Below the pieces are notes generated by a model. It had not been told where the DNA came from. It did not search any database and saw nothing but the letters and a program-made list of their open reading frames with translations. From Lichenostomus cassidix (lineage: Eukaryota; Chordata; Aves; Passeriformes; Meliphagidae), in assembly GCA_008360975.2 (NCBI GenBank), contig VLJF02000840.1:186001-250000 (forward strand): a stretch of DNA of 64,000 bases, written 5' to 3'. Below are positions 22,615-34,733 of the stretch, in pieces. How positions within the stretch are numbered: the stretch's first letter is position 1; every line of letters begins with the position of its first letter. Made by a program: the position numbers and the translations under genes.

Positions 22615-25600
22615 ATGGCCGGGGACAGCGGGATGGCCGGGAAGGTGGCACTGCTCCTGTGGGGTGAGTTCCCTGGGCACAGGCCTGATGCACAGGGATG
22701 GGTCCTGGTGAGGCAGAGAGCGGTGGGGAGGGGGCACAGGGGGCTGTGGGGTCCTCTGAGTTCCCCAAAGCAAGCAGTGCTGCACCATGGTGTGACGGGG
22801 ATCATGGGGTGGCTGTGGGGACAGGAACAGGGGGATAGGAATGGGGGGACAGAAATGGGGGATAGGGAGAGGGGGACAAGTATATGGCAATAGGCACCTT
22901 GGCACAGCATCAGCTGTGGGCTCAGGGACAGGGGGACAGGGGGACAGGGGGACAGGGAGACAAGGGGACAAGCACCATACAGATGGGCATTGTGGAGGAG
23001 ATGCTGTGGGGCTGATGAGGGTGATCTCTGCCAGCATGGGATGTCTATAGAGTCACCATGCCCAGAGTGTCCACAGTGTCCCCATGTCCTGCCTCAGCCC
23101 GAGGTGGCTGTGATGTCTCTCTCTGTCCCTGAGATGTCTATGCCCCATGGGTGTTTGAACAGGGACAGTTTGGGGACAGCCCCCACTAGCATCCCCCAGG
23201 TGCTGCTGTCCCCACAGTGCCACCCCCACCCAGCCCCTCTCCCTTCTCCTTTCCAGCCCAGACCCTCAGCCTCACTGGTGAGTCCTCAGGGGATGCCATG
23301 TCCCTGCCCTGCTGTCCCCAGCCCCACAGTGGCCCTGGCAGGCTGGTGTCCTCTGTCACCCACAGGTGCCCAGACCACCCAGCTCCTCGTGGATCCCCCC
23401 TGGACGCCAGCAGTGCTTTGGGACCGAGTGACACTGACCTGCCAGGGCTCAGGGACTCCTGGTGCCATCACTTGGTTCAAGAATAGGCGGAACTGGGAGC
23501 AGAAGAAAACTGACCGTTTCCTTGTCACCCAGAGTGGCACCTACAAGTGTGAGAGACCTGGCACCGGGGTCAGCAACCCTGTGAGCATCTTAGATGGTGA
23601 GTGGGGATGGGGTCTGGGTGGGCTGCACTCCGTGGGTGGTCACACACTCCTCATGTGATGAAAGCCTGTCTTCTGCTCATGGTGACATTCCAGTGCATCC
23701 CAGTTCATCCCAGTGCACACCAGTGCATCTCATTGTGATGGGACAGCCCTGGTGCATCCAGGTGCCATGGAATTTCCCCTGGTGTCCCCTGGGTCCCTGG
23801 GCACACTGCAGCTCAGAACCCCTCAGTGCCATGGGGACTCTGCTGTCCCACAGACCGGCTGGTGCTGCAGGTGTCAGCAGGGACACTGCTGGAGGGGGAC
23901 ACGGTGACACTGCGCTGCCGAGGCTGGCGGGACAACCTGGTCACTGAGGTGCGATTTTACCGTGAGAAGAAGGAATTGTGGTGGCCTCGTGGTGGGACCG
24001 AGCTGTCCCTGTCCCCCCTGCAGCTGCACCACAGCGGCCGCTACCACTGCACGGCCAAGGTGGGCTCCAAAGAGTCAGCGTTGGAGAAGTCAGCGCCAGT
24101 GACAGTGACAGTGCATGGTGAGAACCCCACAGCTGGGACCCTGATACCCCAACACCCCCACAGATCCTTCCCAGCAGACTTGGAGTCACAAAACACCCAC
24201 TTTTGTCTCCTTCCCAGAGCTCTTCTCGGTGCCGGTGCTGGAGCTGGAGGGTCCCCCTGAGCCCACCGAGGGGTCCCCCCTGAATCTCAGCTGCCTCAGC
24301 ACCCCCAGCCCCCTGCGGCCCCGAGCCCCCCTCCTGCACCTCTTCTACCGGGACGGGCAGTTGCTGGGGGGCCCGCAGGGGTCCCCGCAGCTCCTGCTGC
24401 CCGCCGTGGGGGTCTCCCACTCGGGCAGTTACAGCTGCGAGGTGCGCTCCGAGGGGGGGGCCGTGCGGAAGAGCAGCGCCCGGCTCCGCGTCACGGTGCG
24501 CAGTGAGTGCGGGGATGGGCACGGCAACCCCCACAGCCTCCCCGGGTACCCCAACCCTGCCTGAGTACCCCCATTCCTACCAGACACCCTTGCATTGCAT
24601 CTCCCTATTCCTCACTGGGCTTTCCCTGTCACTGCCCTGGTTCCTTCATCTTTTCCCAGGTGTCACCCCATGTCCTCCCATCATTGTCCCATGTCCCTGC
24701 ATTCCCCCCTGGGTCTTCCCACTTCTCTCTGAGGTTCCTCCATGGTCACCACATCCCACCATCCCCATCTGGTTCTCCGCATCTTTCACTGGTGTCCCCC
24801 ACATCCATCTCCAGGTCTCCACTCCATGAATCCTCCATCCCTCCCTGGGTTCCCTTCCTCTCCTTTCCAAACTGCTCAACAATCTCTCGGCTCCCTTCTT
24901 TATCACTGTGGTACCCCCACTCCTCTCTGACCTTCCCTACCTCCCTTGGTCCCTCACTGTTCCCTCTTTCGTCCACCCCTACCCAGGACCCCCAACCCAC
25001 CCATCTCCCCCCACAGGGGTCTCACTCTTGGAGGTGTCCCTGTCAGTGCAGCCCCCCGGGGGACAGGTGGCACTGGGTGACAGCCTGATGCTGAGCTGCA
25101 CGGTGGCCACAGGGACAGGTCCCCTGTCCTTCTCGTGGCACCGGGAAGGCTTGGCCACACCTCTGGGCACTGGCCCCCACCTGGAGCTGCACAACGTTGG
25201 GGACAATGACAGCGGTCACTACCAGTGCCGGGCCAGTGATGGGAAAAGCGTGGCTGAGAGCCCCACACTGAATGTCACTGTTCTGGGTGAGTGGGACCCT
25301 CGGGCTGGGGGTGATCCCACCCATGATATTGTCATCTCACCTCTCCCCCTCCCCCCACACGGCGTTCCAGCCCCTCCCCCAGCCTCAGCCCCGTCTCTGT
25401 CCCCGCAGTGCCCGTGGCCAATGCCACCATCACCCCTGGCCCCCCGGCACTCCAGGTGCACACAGGTGACCCCGTGACCCTGCGCTGCTCGGTGCAGGTG
25501 GGCTCAGCACCTGTCACCTTCACCTGGCTGCACGATGGGCGGGACGTGGCCCAGGGTCCCGTCCTGGAGCTTGGGGACATCGATGTGGGACATTCTGGCA

Positions 25601-26479
25601 CCTACCAGTGCGTGGCCACCAACCAGCTGGATGAGCACCGTGTGTTCCGGGCGCTCAGCTCAGAGCTGGCCCTGGAGGTGACACCGCAGGGACACTGGGG
25701 CACAGGTGGGGTCATATGGGGTCACTGGGTGGTGTAAGACTTCTGAGGAGAGTGGTGACCCTCATGTCCCCTCTGTCCCCCTGTAGTGGCTGTGAATGTC
25801 GGCAGGACCCTCCTGTTCCTGGTTCTGCTCCTGGCTGTCATCGGGGGCTGTCACTTGTGGCACCGCCCGGGTGGGTGACAGTGGGGGGGTTGGGGGTCCT
25901 GGAGTGAGGGGAAACCCCGAGAGTGTGGGGAGAGATGGGGCAGCACCCAGAGCTCCTGAGCTGGGGGAAACTGATCCCCAGTGACCTTGGCTGGGGTTCA
26001 TAGGGGGACTGGGGGGAAATTTGATGGGTCTTGGTTGTGCTCCAGGGGGTATCTCTGGGTGGCATCTGAGGAATATTGGGGTGGCACTGGGAGATCCTGG
26101 GGGGTTTTAGGGAGCTCTTGGAGGTTCGTGCAGGGATGCTGGGGGTTCTTTCTTGGGTCCTGTGGGAGTTTCGTGGCTGCCCCTCCCTGCCCGTCCCTTC
26201 AGGGCTCAGGAGCTCAGGATGTTGGGGGCATTGGGGGTGTTGGGGACACTGCGGTGGTGCAGAACTTCATGGGGTTCAGGGGTTCCTGGCGTCCAGGGGG
26301 GAATCAGGGTTCAGTGGGAATCAGGGCTGCAGTGGGGATTTGGCGTTCCCGAGGGGATTTGTGGGTCCCGTGGGTGGTTGGAGCTCCCGAGGGCTCAGGA
26401 AGGTTCAGGGGTCTCGGGGACCCCACAGTCACCTCCTCCCCTTTTCCTTGCAGGAGCCTGGAAGCCTCAGGACAGGTGA
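22615..26479 (+). CDS. FCRL-like putative activating receptor gene D (E-like ectodomain, C-like tail)
   Basis: 508 residues. Exons: signal 22615-22663 and 23257-23277 (21 bp), D1 23366-23596, D2 23854-24117, D3 24218-24502, D4 25017-25286, D5 25409-25705, membrane 25787-25870, last exon 26454-26479. Signal, D1, D2, D3, D4 and their introns are nearly identical to inhibitory gene E; from the D4-D5 intron (about 25330) onward it follows gene C. Membrane segment VAVNVGRTLLFLV carries Asn-x-x-Arg. As in C, both ITIM exons are deleted and the old donor provides the stop (AGG TGA), leaving a short tail. Differences from E in the binding part cluster in D2 (ELWWPRGGTE versus ELWGSHGGTK; CTAKVGSKES versus CKAKVGSKQS). 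Likely the activating partner of E; signalling via FcR-gamma is inferred. Confidence 0.9.
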
Positions 26480-26575
26480 GGAGGGGGCTCTGGCCATGAC
26501 TCCCCATTCACCCTCCCAGCCCCAGGGGGCACAAGACCCTTTTCCATGTTATTGGACCCAAAACGCTGTTTTTTT

Positions 26576-26581
26576 ATTAAA
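26576..26581 (+). promoter_or_regulatory. Poly(A) signal of gene D (ATTAAA)
   Basis: ATTAAA 97 bases after the stop; the 3' UTR is short because the deletion that removed the ITIM exons ended inside it. Confidence 0.65.
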
Positions 26582-26764
26582 GCGGCAGAAATGGGGTTTG
26601 TTTTTTCGGCTCTGTCTGTTCAGCTCGGGAAGGAGGAGGGTCCAGGTCAGGCTGTTGAGCAGATCCTTGTAGTATTTGCAGAATTTTTGGGGCTCTCTCA
26701 GTCCCTTGGGGAGGGTGACAAAATGACCAATTGGGGCATTTCTGGACTGGTTCCCTCGCAGCTG

Positions 26765-27225
26765 CACCGAGAGCCCCAAGAGCCCCGGGACGGAGCCGGG
26801 GACAGCCTGAGGTATCCCCCGAGCCCAGCCCAGCCCCGCCGCAGCCCTGCCCGGTGCCCCCCGGTGCCCAAAGCCCCGCAGCCGGCGCTCCCCGAGCGGC
26901 TCTGAGCCCCGCAGCTGCTGCGGAGCCTCGGCCGGGCTCAGCCCTGGGGCGGGCGGGGGGCGCCGGGAGGGAGGGAGCGGGAGGCTGGGGGAGAGCAGGG
27001 AGCCCGGCAGGAGCCGCCGGGCCTGCGGGAGCGGAGTGCTGGGCTCGGTCACCGGGGCAGGTGGCGCTGCCATGGCGCTGCGAGTGGCGCGACTGTCCCG
27101 GGCTGCGGCAGCGACGGTGGCCATGTGTCCGGAGCGGCTGGGACAGCGTGTCCGGAGCCACTGTCGCCATCCAGCCGGGGTCACCCCCAGCCCCAGCGCG
27201 GCCGCGGGGCAGAGCCGCTGCTGGG
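26765..27225. repeat. CpG-rich block, copy 3
   Basis: Near-identical to copy 1 (13480-13985). The MALRVARLSRAAAA frame begins at 27072 and stays open to 27347 without indels relative to copy 1. Confidence 0.6.
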
Positions 27226-27227
27226 TA

Positions 27228-27706
27228 TTTCCACACTTTTCCCTCATGTCTGGTGGCCACAGCCAGAAACCAAACATTCTTTCTGGGAGCTTCCAAAGGG
27301 CTGCAGGTTTGAGCCAGAAAGGAGGAGGATCCAGGTCAGGTTGTTGAGCAGATTGTTGTTGTCTTTGCAGGAGTTCTGGGGCTCTCTCAGTCCCTTGGCC
27401 AGAGGGACAAAATGATCAATTGCTGCATTTCCGGACTGGTTCCCTCCCAGCTGCCCCTGCACTGTTGGTTTCCACCCAGCCCTGCTCTGAAAACCATCAA
27501 AGGCCCTCACAGAGCCACTGCTTGAGCTCCAGTTGGTTTCTGTGCTTCTTGCAGGGCTGAGCAAACCACAGCCAGGCCTTTTTCCCCCACACAATTCTCA
27601 TCTTTGAGCAGCTCTAAAGCTGTGAGAATCAAAGGGGGCCAAGGGGGCAGGTGGGAGCCTCAGGTGCTGGCTGCCCCTGGGGCTGGCCAGAGCAGGGCTG
27701 GCCAAT
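27228..27706 (+). repeat. Spacer block R, copy 5, and D-E spacer
   Basis: Block R upstream of gene E. The rest of the spacer to 29170 is the near-identical duplicate of the gene D upstream region. No other gene seen. Confidence 0.75.
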
Positions 27707-29171
27707 GCCCATCCCTGTGCAGTGGGGCTGTGTCATGGCTGAGCTCCACACTTGGATGGGCACTGGCTGCAAGGAGGAGGAGTTTGGGAGCTCCTTCCTG
27801 CCTGGGGCTGCATTCCCAAGCTGCTCTTCCAGGCTCAGATCCTCCAGGTGAACAGCAATGTTGGAGAAGACTGGAACAGGTTTTCTCCCAAAACCCAATA
27901 AACCCAACTTGTCCCAACCCCCAGGACAGAAACCCATGCAGAGGATGGTGGAGAGCAGGAGAGGAATAGGGCAGCCCCCAACAGCTTCAGGCCACCCAGA
28001 TTTGGGAAGTCCGATCCCTGCGTCAGCAATTTGAGGCCAAATCAGGCATTTCCAGGGGGAAAAATCTACAGTTTTCCATCCCATCTAGAATGTGTCCAGG
28101 TTCCCTCCAGAACCGCCATCCCCCAGGTGAGGACCCCCCCAGCCGGGATGTGTCACCCCTGGGACAGGACCCTCCCTGGACATGTCACCCCCAGAACAGG
28201 GACTGCCCCGGACAGGACCCCCCTGGATGTGTCCCCCCTGGACAGAACCTGCCCCCCCGTCTGATTCTCAGCACAAACAGCCTCTTCCTTCTGCTGCAGG
28301 AAAGACAAAGTGAAAGTGTTGGAGGCACAGCCTGACACCTCCATCCCCCACAGCTCCCCCCCTCCCTGCAGCCCCTGCACCCCCATTTTCCACCTGTTAC
28401 CAGCTCAGGTGCTCCCCAGGACTGGGGAGTCAGGAAATGCAGGGGGCAGTGTGTGTGTGAAAGTGCAGAAAATAAAGAAAATATAGAAATAGAGAAAAAA
28501 GACACTGAAAGAGTGAGGCAAAGAACCAAAGCCCCCTGGGACTGCCCTGTGGTGTCCCCTCAATCTATGAGCACCCCGGGGGGGCTGTGCTGGGCCCTGG
28601 GTCACCACAAAATCTGAGGTAGCCAGTGAAGGAGCTGTGACCCATGTGCTCACCCAGCCACTGCCCTGGAACCTCCATTGCCCTGGGAACACAACCATGG
28701 GATCCCCATTGCCTTGGTCCCTCCATCCCTGGGACCACCATTCCAGGGCTCCCACTGCCCAGGGTCTCCATTTCCCAGGACCTTCCTTTGATCCATTCCC
28801 ACGGGGACCTCCATTCCCCCACCACCCCCATCCCTGGGACCTCCATCCCATGACCTGAGTTCCCTGGAGCCTGCTTTCCCCAGGGACCCCTACACATTTG
28901 GACCCCCATTCCCAGGCAACCCATCCCCTGTGACTCCCCCTCCTCAGGACTCCCATTCCTCTGGATCTCCATTCCCAGGAACTCCCCTCCCAGGAAATCC
29001 TGGGACCTTCCCAGGACCTCATTCCTGCCCCCAGTTTCCCCTGGACACAAACCCAGGCTCACCACATCTCCTGATCCCCGCAATCCTGGGCCCTTATTTT
29101 CCACCAGGTCCCACCAGGTCCCCAGCCTGCCCCCAGCCTGTCACCACCCTGCCCCCAGCAAGGGCCACCTA

Positions 29172-29220
29172 CACGTGGGGACGAAATGTGAAATCGCTTC
29201 CTTCCCCTTCATCCGAAGAG
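29172..29220 (+). promoter_or_regulatory. Putative promoter core of gene E
   Basis: CACGTG E-box followed by CGCTTCCTTCCCCTTC, 40-90 bases before the ATG. Confidence 0.5.
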
Positions 29221-29260
29221 TCACCACCCAGGGGACAGCAGCATGTGACAGCCAGCCTGG

Positions 29261-32200
29261 ATGGCCGGGGACACCGGGATGGCCGGGAAGGTGGCACTGC
29301 TCCTGTGGGGTGAGTACCCTGGGCACAGGCCTGATGCACAGGGATGGGTCCTGGTGAGGCAGAGAGCGGTGGGGAGGGGGCACAGGGGGCTGTGGGGTCC
29401 TCTGAGTTCCCCAATGCAAGCAGTGCCACTCCATGGTGTGACGGGGATCATGGGGTGGCTGTGGGGACAGGAACAGGGGGATAGGAATGGGGGGACAGAA
29501 ATGGGGAATAGGGATAGGGGGACAAGTATATGGCAATAGGCACCTTGGCACAGCATCAGCTGTGGGCTCAGGGACAGGGGGACAGGGGGACAGGGGGACA
29601 GGGGGACAGGGGGACAAGGGGACAAGCACCATGCAGATGGGCATTGTGGAGGAGATGCTGTGGGGCTGATGAGGGTGATCTCTGCCAGCATGGGATGTCT
29701 ATAGAGTCGCCATGCCCAGAGTGTCCAGAGTGTCCCCATGTCCTGCCTCAACCCAGGGTGGCTGTGATGTCTCTCTCTGTCCCTGAGATGTCTATGCCCC
29801 ATGGGTGTTTGAACAGGGACAGTTTGGGGACAGCCCCCACTAGCATCCCCCAGGTGCTGCTGTCCCCACAGTGCCACCCCCACCCAGATCCTCTCCCTTC
29901 TCCCTTCCAGCCCAGACCCTCAGCCTCGCTGGTGAGTCCTCAGGGGATGCCATGTCCCTGCCCTGCTGTCTCCAGCCCCACAGTGGCCCTGGCAGGCTGG
30001 TGTCCCCTGTCACCCACAGGTGCCCAGACCCCCCAGCTCCTCGTGGATCCCCCCTGGACGCCAGCAGTGCTGTGGGACCGAGTGACACTGACCTGCCAGG
30101 GCTCAGGGACTCCTGGTGCCATCACCTGGTACAAGAATAGGCGGAACTGGGAGCAGAAGAAAACTGACCATTTCCTTGTCACCCAGAGTGGCACCTACAA
30201 GTGTGAGAGACCTGGCACCGGGGTCAGCAACCCTGTGAGCATCTTAGATGGTGAGTGGGGATGGGGTCTGGGTGGGCTGCACTCCGTGGGTGGTCACACA
30301 CTCCTCATGTGATGAAAGCCTGTCTTCTGCTCATGGTGACATTCCAGTGCATCCCAGTTCATCCCAGTGCACACCAGTGCATCTCATTGTGATGGGACAG
30401 CCCTGGTGCATCCAGGTGCCATGGGATTTCCCCTGGTGTCCCCTGGGTCCCTGGGCACACTGCAGCTCAGAACCCCTCAGTGCCATGGGGACTCTGCTGT
30501 CCCACAGACCGGCTGGTGCTGCAGGTGTCAGCAGGGACACTGCTGGAGGGGGACACGGTGACACTGCGCTGCCGGGGCTGGCAGGACAACCTGGTCACTG
30601 AGGTGCGATTTTACCGTGAGAAGAAGGAATTGTGGGGGTCCCATGGTGGGACCAAGCTGTCCCTGTCCTCCCTGAACCTGCACCACAGCGGCCGCTACCA
30701 CTGCAAGGCCAAGGTGGGCTCCAAACAGTCAGCGTTCGAGAAGTCAGCGCCAGTGACAGTGACAGTGCATGGTGAGCACCCCACAGCTGGGACCCTGATA
30801 CCCCAACACCCCCACAGATCCTTCCCAGCAGACTTGGAGTCACAAAACACCCACTTGTGTCTCCTTCCCAGAGCTCTTCTCGGTGCCGGTGCTGGAGCTG
30901 GAGGGTCCCCCCGAGCCCACCGAGGGGTCCCCCCTGAATCTCAGCTGCCTCAGCACCCCCAGCCCCCTGCGGCCCCGAGCCCCCCTCCTGCACCTCTTCT
31001 ACCGGGACGGGCAGTTGCTGGGGGGCCCGCAGGGGTCCCCGCAGCTCCTGCTGCCCGCCGTGGGGGTCTCCCACTCGGGCAGTTACAGCTGCGAGGTGCG
31101 CTCCGAGGGGGGGGCCGTGCGGAAGAGCAGCGCCCGGCTCCGCGTCACGGTGCGCAGTGAGTGCGGGGATGGGCACGGCAACCCCCACAGCCTCCCCGGG
31201 TACCCCAGCCCTGTCTGAGTACCCCCATTCCTACCAGACACCCTTCCAAATCTCCCTATTCCTCACTGGGCTCTCCCTATCACTGCCCTGGTCCCTTCAT
31301 CCTTTCCCAGGTGTCACCCAATGTCCTCCCATCATTGTCCCAGGTCCCTGCATTCCCCCCTGGGTCCTCCCACTTCTCTCTGAGATTCCTCCATGGTCAC
31401 CACATCCCACCATCCCCATCTGGTTCTCCACATCTTTCACTGGTGTCCCCCACATCCATCTCCAGGTCTCCCCTCCATGAATCCTCCATCCCTCCCTGGG
31501 TTCCCTTCCTCTCCTTTCCAAACTGCTCAACAATCTCTCGGCTCCCTTCTTTATCACTGTGGTACCCCCACTCCTCTCTGACCTTCCCTACCTCCCTTGG
31601 TCCCTCACTGTTCCCTGTGTCTCCCACCCCTACCCAGGACCCCCAACCCACCCATCTCCCCCCACAGGGGTCTCACTCTTGGAGGTGTCCCTGTCGGCAC
31701 AGCCCCCCCGGGGACAGGTGGCACTGGGTGACAGCCTGATGCTGAGCTGCATGGTGGCCACAGGGACAGGTCCCCTGTCCTTCTCCTGGCACCGGGAAGG
31801 CTTGGCCACACCTCTGGGCACTGGCCCCCACCTGGAGCTGCACAACGTTGGGGACAATGACAGCGGCCACTACCAGTGCCGGGCCAGTGATGGGAAAAGC
31901 GTGGCTGAGAGCCCCACACTGAATGTCACTGTTCTGGGTGAGTGGGACCCTCGGGCTGGGGGTGACTCCACCCATGCTATTGTCACCCTACCATCCCTGT
32001 CAACCCACACCGTGTTCCAGCCCCTCCCCCAGCCTCAGCCCCGTCTCTGTCCCCGCAGTGCCCGTGGCCAATGCCACCATCACCCCTGGCCCCCCGGCAC
32101 TCCAGGTGCACACAGGTGACCCCGTGACCCTGCGCTGCTCGGTGCAGGTGGGCTCAGCACCTGTCACCTTCACCTGGCTGTACAACGGGAAGGAGGTGGC

Positions 32201-33331
32201 CCAGGGTCCCCTCCTGGAGCTTGGGGACATCGGTGTGGGACATTCTGGCATCTACCAGTGCGTGGCCACCAACCAGCTGGATGAGCACCATGTGTTCCGG
32301 GCGCTCAGCCCAGAGCTGGCCCTGGAGGTGACACTGCAGGGACACTGGGGCACAGGTGGGGTCATATGGGGTCCCTGTAGGGGTCTGAGACCCCTGGGTC
32401 TTTGGTGACCCTGGTTTGTCCCCGCTCTGTCCCTGGCAGTGACACAGAGGGAACAGAGCACAGGAGGGGAACTCCTGATGTCACTGGCATTGCAGCAGCT
32501 GTGGGGTGATGGGTGACCCTGATGTGTCCCTCTCTGTCCCCAGCAGTGGCCGCAGGAGTCAGTGGTTCCCTGTTGTTCCTGGTCCTGCTCGTGGGTGTCA
32601 TCATGGCCTGGCACCGGTGGCACCGCCTGGGTGGGTGACAATGGGGATCCCAGTGAGCTGTGGGAAGTCCCACTTAAGACGGCAGGAGCTGAGCCCCAAG
32701 TGACCTTGTTTTGGGGTTCTGTGAGGTTTGATGAGGTGTTGGAGGCTCATGTACGGATGTTGGAGGTTCTTTCAGAGATCCTGGGAGGCTTTGGAGAATT
32801 CCCCCTGCTGGGTTTGGGGTTCTGTGGGCTCAGGGGTTGTTCAGGGGTTCTGGGGGGAATTGAGGGTCCAATGGAGGTTCAGGATTTCTGTGTATGATCA
32901 GGGGCCCTGGGTACCCCACAGTAACCTCCTCTCTTTCCTTTCCAGCTGCCAGGAAGCACCAGGACAGGTGAGTGGGAGGCTCCAGCCACTATGAACCTTT
33001 TACCCCAACCCCTATCACCTCCCATCCCCTCCCACACATCCCCTTTATCCCCTCAGGGTCCCCCCGGAGCCCCCAGCTCCCCCAGAGGAGGGGGAGGTGC
33101 TGTACACCCATGTCATGAGCACCAAGCGAAAGGGGGGTGAGTATCAGAGTGGCACACACAGGGACATGTCACCCACTGGTGTCACCCCTCACCCAGATCC
33201 TACAGCCAGTGTCTCTCGCAGGGCCCCCCTGTGCCACTGTCCCCCAGGAAACCCAGGTGACCTACGCAGAGCTGCCAGGAACCCATGGGCGACCGCGGGA
33301 ACCAAGTGACATCTACGAGAACATGAAGTGA
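29261..33331 (+). CDS. FCRL-like inhibitory receptor gene E (five Ig domains, ITIMs)
   Basis: Complete, 570 residues. Exons: signal 29261-29309 and 29911-29931 (21 bp), D1 30020-30250, D2 30508-30771, D3 30872-31156, D4 31668-31937, D5 32059-32355, membrane 32547-32630, tail 32946-32967, 33057-33136, 33222-33331. Membrane segment VAAGVSGSLLFLVLLVGV is uncharged, followed by a basic AWHRWHRLG stop-transfer. Tail tyrosines: VLYTHV and VTYAEL (ITIM type) and DIYENM, which fits both YxxM (PI3K p85) and YxN (Grb2) consensus. The ectodomain is shared with gene D, so E is its likely inhibitory partner. Start is the upstream ATG of two in frame (MAGDTGMAGKVALLLW). The best preserved unit in the window. 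Confidence 0.93.
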
Positions 33332-33408
33332 CACTGGAGGGACTGGAGAGCACTGGCAGAAACTGGAGGACCCAGTGCTCTGCTGTTAGACCCAAAATGC
33401 AGCTATAG

Positions 33409-33414
33409 ATTAAA
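33409..33414 (+). promoter_or_regulatory. Poly(A) signal of gene E (ATTAAA)
   Basis: ATTAAA 78 bases after the stop. In genes F and H the same position reads GTTAAA. Confidence 0.65.
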
Positions 33415-34733
33415 CTGGCAGAAGTGGTGTTTCTTTGTTCAGCTCTCTCAGGCTTTAGCAATGGGATTCTCCAATTTCGGGCTGCCACTAAAAACCAGGG
33501 GCTGCTGCCCCTCACCCTCCCAGTGGAGGCACAAAAGGCAAAGATCCCAAAGGGCTGAGAGAAGAACAATTTCCTGCAAACAGCAATGACAGAAGAAAAC
33601 CAACAGCAACAGCAACAAGATTCAGAATCAGAAGGGTCAGAAAAGGAATGATTTCCAGGGAAAGCCCCCGACAAGGAACAAACCCCAGACGCTGCCCCCA
33701 GCATGATTCCCCTGCCAGGAGGAACCTGGCAGGGTCCTGGACCTTCATTGCTTTGATGGCCAAAGCAGCCTTCAGGAGGTTCTGGATTCTCTTCTCCCCT
33801 GTCTCCAAACCCTGCTTGATCCCCTGCTTTGCTCTGGTCAGGGTCAGATTGGGCAGGGCCAGCTCGACTGGGAGCTCCTCTGGTGCTGAGGGACCAGGGG
33901 GCATTTGCTGCAGGTGTGTCCCAAGGGCTGAAGCTCCCAGCACCCCTTGCTCTCTGCATGTCCTTTAACAGCCCATTCCAGTGTGGGATTTTTCCCGAGG
34001 CCGGGGAACCACAGGCAATGGGATCCATCCCTGCAGGGCCAGGTTCTTTGTCCCCAGTGTCTGTGAGGTTCTTTGGAGAAGGAGTTCCAGTGTTGGATTC
34101 AATTCTTTCTGCAGGGCTGTGTTGCCATAAGACTTCCTTTCCCAGGCCCAGCACAATGTTCCCAGGGGCACAGGGAGCCTTTCCAGCCATCCAGGGCTTG
34201 CTTCTCTCCCCAGGAGCCCTCAGGTTTGGGGTCTGTGATCCAGTCAATCTGCCAGGCCTGCCCAGACTGGGATTTCATCCCTCATCCTCCATCCCACAGG
34301 GGCTTGACCTGCCTGTGCCCTGTGTGATCACAGCACATTTCCCTTTCCTGGAGTGATGGTGTCCATGGGGAAATCCACATCAGCGCCAGGATGTGTGGCT
34401 GAGACTTTCCCTTTACTCACCTAGCCCATCCCTGGCAGTGTGGGCATTTGAAAGAGCTGAGTTTAAGTGCCAATCCCTTCTGAGGTGGCTCCAAGCCCTT
34501 CCTGAGCTGTCAGGATCTCTTGTTCTGTTGGGCTGGGACATGGCTCAGGTGGCAGCTGCCATTGTGCTCTGAGTGCTGTGACTGTCACTGGCTGTGGGGA
34601 CTGACAGTGGCAATGTGTCCAAAGCGACTGTGATAGAGTGTCCCAATTTGCCACGGCAATGACCCCAACAGCTCTCAGAACTCACAGGATGCCCTGGAAA
34701 AAGTGTGGGAAAGCAAAGGGTTTGAAGGGTTTG
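33415..34733. other. Gene E 3' flank; conserved hydrophobic frame on minus strand, no gene recognised
   Basis: Contains the empty LTR target CAGGGG (33496-33501) that is filled in F and H. On the minus strand (33943-33512) an open frame includes a hydrophobic stretch (LTLLILNLVAVAVGFLLSLL) that is kept in the F and H flanks at about 43740-43900 and 55370-55540, although adjoining sequence has indels. 33950-34733 shows nothing recognisable. Confidence 0.4.

Noticed and set aside
30595..31188. Long antisense frames opposite D3 in every unit
   Set aside because: Same antisense frame in all copies because D3 is GC-rich and nearly identical; it is a shadow of the D3 exon.
32410..32510. Extra small exon before the membrane exon of E (GGCAGTGACACAGAGGGAAC)
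   Set aside because: A similar stretch in F and H has substitutions and no consistent donor in phase 1; the five-domain model without it is in frame.
33189..34247. 352-codon minus-strand frame
   Set aside because: Overlaps the gene E tail exon and its flank, has biased composition, no recognised domain, and is not kept as a whole in the F and H flanks.
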